Shown here: positions 5,112 through 10,039 of the stretch, piece after piece
Layout of the letters: every line of letters begins with the position of its first letter
Numbering within the stretch: the stretch's first letter is position 1
Program-made: the position numbers and the translations under genes
DNA from: Rhodospirillaceae bacterium
Lineage (GTDB): Bacteria > Pseudomonadota > Alphaproteobacteria > UBA8366 > GCA-2717185
Length of the DNA: 10,039 bases
Direction of reading: 5' to 3'
Assembly: GCA_002717185.1 (NCBI GenBank)
Contig: PBDC01000029.1
Location: 27,983 to 38,021 of the forward strand
The notes under the pieces: generated by a model
The model's input: the letters and a program-made list of their open reading frames with translations, nothing else
What the model was told of the DNA's origin: nothing
The model's database searches: none

Positions 5112-8029
5112 GCCAGCTTTCTCTGATGATCGATATGGCGCGCTGCATCGGCTGCAAGAGTTGCGAGGCGGCCTGCAAGCAGGAACATGGACTGGGCCCG
5201 CACGAGTACCGCAACAAGGTGCTGTGGTTGGAGGCACCGAACACGCCGCATGTCGATCTGTTGACGGTGACTTGCCAGCATTGCGAGCGGCCAGCCTGTT
5301 TGCGTGCTTGCCCTGTCAATCCAAAGGCGATCCATAAGGATCCGGTGACGGGCGTGGTTGCGGTCGATGAGAGCCGTTGTACTGGCTGTGGCGAATGCGT
5401 GACGGCTTGTCCCTACGGCGCGATGGGTTTCGATCCGATTGATCATCACGCGGTGAAGTGCGATTTGTGTGCCGACCGGCGGGGCCGAGGCGAAAAACCC
5501 GCCTGTGCCAGCGTTTGCCCGACGACGGCGATCCGTTTTGGCGAACGAACGGAACATCTTGCGGCAGCCGAAGCGGACGACCGTGTGCCGGTCGATCACG
5601 ATCATTTCCTGGTGGGTCCGGCAACGGTCTATCTGCCTGGCGGGCGGCCGCGAGCCGAGGACGAGCCGTTGCCGAAACTAATCGCGCTGATGGAAGACCA
5701 GTCGAGCCGCGATCCACTGAAGAGCGTGACCCGCGAAGGGCCCTATGGCGCTGACCGTGATATGCGAACGGCCGACCGAATTATGCCCGGCTCCTGTAAT
5801 GTCTGTTTCAACGGCTGTCCGGTAAAGTTTCACATCAAGGGCGACACTGTGGTTGGGATTGCCGGCAATGACGAGGACCCGACGTTTTTAGGTCATGTCT
5901 GTCCGAAGTCGCAGATGACCCTGCAACTCTATAACAACGAACGTCGCCAGACACGGCCGATGAAACGTGTCGGGCCGAAAGGCTCCGGGCGGATGGAGCC
6001 GATTTCCTGGGAGCAGGCGCTGGATGAGATCGCTGCGAAGATGTTGGAACTGCGCGATAAATATGGGCCTGAGACCTTGGCGATGTTCTCCGGCACGCGG
6101 TCCGGTATCATCACCAATCAGGGCTATGTGCGCATCTTTCAGCAGATGTGGGGTACGCCGAATCAGGAAAGTACCGAGCCGTATTGTTCCTCGAGCAAAA
6201 ACCTGACCTTCGGGATGGTACAGGGCAACAGGGCCCTGCCGAACACCTACACGCCGACCGATATCGGCAGTGCCGAGTTGTTCGTCTATATTGGAGACAA
6301 CCAGGCGGAAACACGGCCTGTCTATTTCGGCATGATTAACGAATGGCGGCGGCAAAGCGGTGCTCGGATGGTGGCGATTGATCCACGGCACAGCGCGACT
6401 GCCAATAAGGCCGACGAATGGCTGGCAATTCGTTCCGGCACCGACCTCGCCCTCGTCCTGGCCATGATCAATCACATATTCACGAATGGCTTGAATGACC
6501 TGCATTTCTGCGAGAATTGGATCCAGGGTTGGGAGCAGTGGCGCGACTATCTTGATCTGCGGGGCTACACGCCGGCCTGGGCGGCTCCGATCACCGATCT
6601 GCCGCAGGAAGCCATCGAACGGTTGGCCGAGGAGATCGCCTCAGTTGATGGCTGCATGATTTATGGCAGTCGTGGCATCAATCAGCATACCAACGGTACC
6701 CAGACCAACCGCGCGCTGATGTTCCTGGCAGCGATGACCGGCAATTGGGCCCGGCCCGGCGGTGGCTATTTCAACATCTCCTCCGCCATGTTTATCCAAG
6801 CGAACGCGCCGGAAGACAGACGCGTCACGCCGGAGCGGCCAGCTATCGGACGCTCACCTTCCACCTGGCTCCAGGCGATGACTGACCGCACGCCCTATCC
6901 GATCACCGCAATGATCGGGTCGAACAACCCGTTTTCCCTTTGGCCATCGCAGGACCATGTCCGCAAGGCGGCGCAATCGCTTGAACTGTATGTCCATATG
7001 GGTCTGTTCGAAAATGAGGCCAATCAGTATGCAGATTACGTGCTGCCGGTCGCGAGTGGGGTGGAAAAAGGCGGTATCAGCCGGGCATCGGAGGAGCGGC
7101 GGATTGTCTGGAACGACAAGCTTATCGAACCTCCGGGTGAGGCGCGTTCGGACGGCTGGATTTGGATAGAGCTGGGGAAGCGGCTTGGTTTCGGCGATGT
7201 GCTTAAGGAAGAATACAAGGATACGGCGGTGTTCTGGGACGAGATGTGCTCGGGCAGTGAATATTTGCGTGGTTGTACCTCGGAAGCCTTCCGTGCCAGC
7301 CCGACTCGGACATTGCGGATTCCAATGGACGAGAATGGTGTCGCACCGGAGACACTCTACACTGAGGGTACGACGGCGATGGGCCAACCGGAGGGCAAAC
7401 GCTTCCCGACGGAGAGCGGTAAACTCGAGTTCTGGAATGAAGATCAGGAAGCCGCTTTCGCGGAGGTTGGGCTGTCAGCGCTGCCGGAATTCTATAGCGA
7501 GCGCGAGCAGCTTATCGAAATGCCTTACATCGAACGTGAAGGTGAATACGGCAATTTCGAACAGCCTTTGATGTTCTCGGAACGCCGAAGCTTTGGCAGG
7601 CCCGCGCGGATCGCGCAAGGCTCGAATGACTCACCGGGTGCGCGGTTGAGGGCGGAAGGCTACGATACCGAACTCGTCACCGGCCGTCCGCCAGCACCGC
7701 ACTTCCATTCCTGGACGCATGATTTCTGGCAGGCACAGGAAATGTGGCCCGATCTCTATGTTCAGATGCATCCGGACAAGGCAGCCGAACTGGGCATCGA
7801 GGATGGCGCTGTCGCTCGGGTTGAGACGACTGATGGGGTTATCGAAGCGCGCGCCTGGGTGCGCGAGGGCATCCGGCCGACGGCGGTCTACATCCCGCTC
7901 GGCTGGGGCGAAAAGCAGCCCTACAATCCCTGGCGGCCGGTCAATTACCTGACCGATCACACGCAACGTGACCCGATGGCTGATCAGACAAATCTGAAGA
8001 CGCGACTTTGCAAGGTTTCGGCTATTTAA
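5108..8029 (+). CDS. Fused four-cluster ferredoxin and molybdopterin oxidoreductase (DmsB-DmsA type fusion)
   Basis: A single 973-residue protein joining two subunits that are normally separate. Residues 1 to about 185 form a DmsB/PsrB/NrfC-like electron-transfer unit with 16 cysteines for four 4Fe-4S clusters: 13/16/19/23, 56/59/64/68, 91/94/97/101 and 118/121/133/137. A charged linker of about 40 residues follows. The catalytic part begins with a further 4Fe-4S site, Cys230/233/237/265, in a CxxCxxxC spacing followed by CPKS. Next come the Mo/W-bisPGD domains, the INQHTNGTQ and TGNWARPGGG motifs near 523-551, and the C-terminal dinucleotide-binding domain from about 850. Cys360 in EPYCSSSKN is the likely metal ligand, as in PsrA, PhsA and ArrA. 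The enzyme starts directly with the ferredoxin and has no Tat signal. The GTG at 5108 overlaps the anchor stop by 4 bp, and an upstream in-frame start would read through the anchor gene. The substrate is unknown; sulfur, selenium or arsenic oxyanion and organic oxo-transfer are all possible. Confidence 0.9.
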   Translation: MSQLSLMIDMARCIGCKSCEAACKQEHGLGPHEYRNKVLWLEAPNTPHVDLLTVTCQHCERPACLRACPVNPKAIHKDPVTGVVAVDESRCTGCGECVTACPYGAMGFDPIDHHAVKCDLCADRRGRGEKPACASVCPTTAIRFGERTEHLAAAEADDRVPVDHDHFLVGPATVYLPGGRPRAEDEPLPKLIALMEDQSSRDPLKSVTREGPYGADRDMRTADRIMPGSCNVCFNGCPVKFHIKGDTVVGIAGNDEDPTFLGHVCPKSQMTLQLYNNERRQTRPMKRVGPKGSGRMEPISWEQALDEIAAKMLELRDKYGPETLAMFSGTRSGIITNQGYVRIFQQMWGTPNQESTEPYCSSSKNLTFGMVQGNRALPNTYTPTDIGSAELFVYIGDNQAETRPVYFGMINEWRRQSGARMVAIDPRHSATANKADEWLAIRSGTDLALVLAMINHIFTNGLNDLHFCENWIQGWEQWRDYLDLRGYTPAWAAPITDLPQEAIERLAEEIASVDGCMIYGSRGINQHTNGTQTNRALMFLAAMTGNWARPGGGYFNISSAMFIQANAPEDRRVTPERPAIGRSPSTWLQAMTDRTPYPITAMIGSNNPFSLWPSQDHVRKAAQSLELYVHMGLFENEANQYADYVLPVASGVEKGGISRASEERRIVWNDKLIEPPGEARSDGWIWIELGKRLGFGDVLKEEYKDTAVFWDEMCSGSEYLRGCTSEAFRASPTRTLRIPMDENGVAPETLYTEGTTAMGQPEGKRFPTESGKLEFWNEDQEAAFAEVGLSALPEFYSEREQLIEMPYIEREGEYGNFEQPLMFSERRSFGRPARIAQGSNDSPGARLRAEGYDTELVTGRPPAPHFHSWTHDFWQAQEMWPDLYVQMHPDKAAELGIEDGAVARVETTDGVIEARAWVREGIRPTAVYIPLGWGEKQPYNPWRPVNYLTDHTQRDPMADQTNLKTRLCKVSAI

Positions 8030-8164
8030 CAGCAACTTCACGCCGCTGCCTGTGCAGTTTGTCTCCAACCTTTGGCGCCTCTAGATACCGGAGAGTAAAA
8101 ATAAATTCCAATGCAGGATGCGGATATTAATTGTTTTTTGTCAGTCTGGTACTCGTTATCTGCA

Positions 8165-8440
8165 TTAGCGGAAAATGCCGTCCCCTGCCGCGACTTTGAT
8201 ACTCATAAACGGATGATTGAGATTACGATCTTCGGCAAGGCTCACAATTTCTCCGGCGCAGCCTTCATGAACTACTCCTAACTCAATGGCAGCACGCGCA
8301 GCGTCACCGAAATATTCAGTATTACCGTCACGAATAAGGGAAGATTGAAAAGCGACGGACACTAGATTTACGTTCAATGTACAAAATGGGAAGGCAATGA
8401 CGACTATGTTGTATGATGGTGTCACACGGTGTTGAAGTCT
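8165..8440 (-). pseudogene. Possible C-terminal remnant of a degraded gene
   Basis: The minus strand is open here for about 91 codons, ending in TAA at 8165-8167. Its last 55 residues look protein-like (DGNTEYFGDAARAAIELG, then GCAGEIVSLAEDRNLNHPFM), with helix-forming composition, while the first 30 do not. There is only a GTG start (8423-8425) with no good ribosome binding site, and a stop lies just upstream. This pattern would fit the 3' end of a lost gene. I do not recognise the family, and chance is a real alternative. Confidence 0.2.
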
Positions 8441-8560
8441 TTATGTTCGACACGAATGTGGTGATGACCTCGCGCCAGATCGTCCGCAAAGGCAATCCGT
8501 ATAATCTTTGACGGCTGTTTGAAGCTTCCAGACGCACTATAAAGGGTATTCAAAACACAG

Positions 8561-8565
8561 GGAGG
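8561..8565 (+). promoter_or_regulatory. Shine-Dalgarno site of the LLM oxidoreductase gene
   Basis: GGAGG lies within AGGGAGGT, 7 nt before the ATG at 8573. It is the best ribosome binding site in the window and fixes the start of the LLM gene. It suggests efficient, independent translation rather than coupling to the upstream gene. Confidence 0.75.
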
Positions 8566-8572
8566 TGTCGCC

Positions 8573-9484
8573 ATGATTGAGCGGATCAAATTGGGCACCG
8601 CTCTGCCCTTCAACGATATTGGGCACGACCCAAAAACCGTAACGGCCTTCGCGCAGACCGCAGAAGCGATGGGCTATGATCATCTGACTGGAACGGACCA
8701 TGTGCTCGGCGTCAATGTCGCGAGCCGGCCGGACTGGGATATGAGCCGCAATACTTCGGCCGATATCTTCCACGATCCGTTTGTATTGTTCGGGTTCCTG
8801 GCCAGCGCGACAAACCAAATTGAATTCTCTGTCCAGGTGCTGATCCTGGCGCAGCGACAAACGGTGCTGGTGGCCAAGCAGGCGGCCTCACTCAGCGTGT
8901 TGTGCAATGGGAGATTCCGGCTTGGCGTTGGGATTGGCTGGAATAAAGAGGAGTTTATCGGGCTGAACGAGAATTTCCACGATCGCGGCAAGCGTTCGGA
9001 GGAACAGGTCGAGGTGATGCAGCGCCTGTGGGCTGAGGAGCATGTCACCTTCCAGGGATGCTGGCACAACATTCCCGACGCTGGCATCAATCCGCGGCCG
9101 GCTGCTGGTAAGATGCCGTTGTGGTTCGGTGGGCATGTCGACGCCACCCTACGGCGCACGGCAAAATATGGCGATGGCTGGATCATGCTGTCGCATCCCG
9201 CTGGTAGCGACGCCGTGGCATTGTTCGACAAGTTACGCGGTTATACAGCGGAAGAGGGGCGGGATCCGAATTTGATTGGGATCGAAATCTGGACGTCGAT
9301 TGCGAAGGGCGGCCCGGAGGATTGGCGCGCCGAAGCGCAATTCTGGAAGGATTCTGGGGTCACTCATATCACCGTGAACAATTCGCGCCAGCGCTCGCAC
9401 CACCAGCGGATCGATGGCCACAGTTTCGCCGATCATATCGACGGCATCGAACGTTATCGCGATGCCGTTGCCGACATCCTATAA
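8573..9484 (+). CDS. LLM-class flavin-dependent oxidoreductase (luciferase-like)
   Basis: A soluble TIM-barrel enzyme of the bacterial luciferase-like family, 303 residues, a usual length. Visible marks are the first strand KLGTALPFN (residues 6-14), GYDHLTGTDHVLG around 34-46, GRFRLGVGIGWNKEEF at 113-128 (the most diagnostic motif), PLWFGG at 182-187 and KYGDGWI near 198-204. It resembles the group often annotated as F420-dependent, but the sequence alone does not separate F420 from FMN use. The reaction could be a reduction or a monooxygenation. The ATG at 8573 is strongly supported by GGAGG 7 nt upstream. The gene is separated from the molybdoenzyme gene by more than 500 bp, so a shared transcript is doubtful although both run rightward. 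Confidence 0.9.
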   Translation: MIERIKLGTALPFNDIGHDPKTVTAFAQTAEAMGYDHLTGTDHVLGVNVASRPDWDMSRNTSADIFHDPFVLFGFLASATNQIEFSVQVLILAQRQTVLVAKQAASLSVLCNGRFRLGVGIGWNKEEFIGLNENFHDRGKRSEEQVEVMQRLWAEEHVTFQGCWHNIPDAGINPRPAAGKMPLWFGGHVDATLRRTAKYGDGWIMLSHPAGSDAVALFDKLRGYTAEEGRDPNLIGIEIWTSIAKGGPEDWRAEAQFWKDSGVTHITVNNSRQRSHHQRIDGHSFADHIDGIERYRDAVADIL

Positions 9485-9985
9485 AGCCCATGCCGCAACA
9501 AAAATTTTTAAGGATACCGTTTGGCCCAAAACATCGTGATATTTCACACTTATTGAATTTCTAGGGGCGACCTTGCCGAACAGGGGTGTTGTTTCGCTGC
9601 TTTGTATGTATTCCACCGAGGGTGACCTAGCGGCAAACTGCCAATGCCGATCGCATGGGCTCGACCGCACCGCCTTTACGGGATGGCACGCCTGCTGACG
9701 TCTGAACATGTGGACAGCTGGCAGACGGTGGCGCTGTCCGTCGTTCTCGTGCACGCTGGAACCTGCAGAAGGCGCTGATATCGTATGCCGAGCCTGTTAG
9801 GGCTAGCTTGAGAGTTGTTGGAATTGGCCCGTGTTTGATTGTGTGCGGGGGATTGGCCGCCGTACTTGTCATTTCAATATCGCGGGTGTTTTATTGGGGC
9901 TCTGCGCGCTGGCACCGCTGCGGTGACGATCGGACAATGGCTTCATCCAATCTTCAGAAAATTGCAAAAGGCAGGGCAAGTCAGC
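9485..9985. other. Stretch of about 500 bp without a convincing gene
   Basis: Only short open frames are present, none with a recognisable family. An AT palindrome (AAAAATTTTT, 9500-9509) follows the LLM stop but has no GC stem, so it is not a standard terminator. In the second frame the sequence is open from 9839 through the start of the next gene. A 61-codon frame (9808-9993) has a hydrophobic N-terminal run but overlaps the next start and has no clear ribosome binding site. The stretch may be a long leader region or decayed coding sequence. Confidence 0.4.
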
Positions 9986-10039
9986 ATGGCTGAAGTGAAC
10001 ATAAAAGAAACCAAACACAACGATCCTAATAAGATGGCG
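9986..10039 (+). CDS. Start of an unidentified gene, cut by the window end
   Basis: An ATG at 9986-9988 begins an open frame of 18 codons to the end of the window (MAEVNIKETKHNDPNKMA). AGGG at 9973-9976, 9 nt upstream, could serve as its ribosome binding site. The visible N-terminus is hydrophilic and lysine-rich, with no signal peptide. The family cannot be named from this length. The frame is also open upstream to 9839, so a longer protein from a non-ATG start is possible but less likely. Confidence 0.45.
   Translation, partial: MAEVNIKETKHNDPNKMA

Larger units (their letters stand above)
8030..8572. other. Gene-poor intergenic stretch, AT-richer than its surroundings
   Basis: No intact gene with a recognisable family is visible in these 543 bp. 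By eye the stretch is richer in A and T than the flanking genes. It contains a T-run near 8134-8139 without a convincing stem before it, so no terminator is called. It also holds a short minus-strand open frame at 8165-8440 (described separately) and, near its right end, the leader and ribosome binding site of the LLM gene. A promoter for the LLM gene should lie here; candidates such as TTGACG at 8508 and TATAAA at 8538 are 24 nt apart, too far to pair well. Confidence 0.5.

Noticed and set aside
4994..5717. Long minus-strand open frames opposite the molybdoenzyme
   Set aside because: They are antisense shadows of a strongly supported gene, are rich in Arg and Pro, and show no family motifs.
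9500..9509. AAAAATTTTT palindrome after the LLM gene as a terminator
   Set aside because: There is no GC-rich stem; a pure A/T palindrome alone does not make an intrinsic terminator.

Overview
The window looks like a mid-GC Gram-negative bacterium, most likely an alphaproteobacterium. I infer this from the protein styles (PhyH dioxygenase, SDR, MATE, LLM oxidoreductase), the codon use and Shine-Dalgarno sites such as GGAGG. No rRNA, tRNA, CRISPR array, insertion sequence or phage gene is visible, and the species cannot be fixed from the sequence alone.

Layout, left to right. Positions 1-249 (+) are the C-terminal end of a phytanoyl-CoA dioxygenase family protein. It meets a minus-strand gene block stop-to-stop with no spacer. 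That block is transcribed leftward: NAD-dependent epimerase/dehydratase (1907-2830), class II aldolase/adducin family protein (1047-1832) and short-chain dehydrogenase (250-1035). A divergent intergenic region of about 85 bp (2831-2915) carries a perfect AACGCA-N4-TGCGTT inverted repeat. From there a rightward block starts: MATE-family exporter (2916-4226), a five-helix, histidine-rich b-type cytochrome-like membrane anchor (4302-5111), and, overlapping it by 4 bp, a 973-residue iron-sulfur/molybdopterin oxidoreductase (5108-8029). A gene-poor stretch of about 540 bp follows, then an LLM-class flavin oxidoreductase with a strong ribosome binding site (8573-9484), about 500 bp without a convincing gene, and the first 18 codons of another gene (9986 onward).

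The most notable element is the redox complex at 4302-8029. In the usual complex iron-sulfur molybdoenzymes (DmsABC, PsrABC, SoeABC) the catalytic subunit and the four-cluster ferredoxin subunit are separate proteins. Here they are one polypeptide, with the ferredoxin part first. All 16 ferredoxin cysteines and the catalytic-domain 4Fe-4S cysteines are present, and there is no Tat signal. The partner membrane protein looks like a heme-b anchor rather than an NrfD/DmsC type. This suggests a cytoplasm-facing molybdo- or tungsto-enzyme exchanging electrons with the quinone pool. Its substrate is unknown.

The minus-strand dehydrogenase, aldolase and epimerase genes look like a small catabolic or modifying pathway for a hydroxylated or carbonyl substrate. 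The PhyH, LLM and MATE genes would fit oxidation and export of small molecules. A common pathway for the whole window is inference from proximity only.
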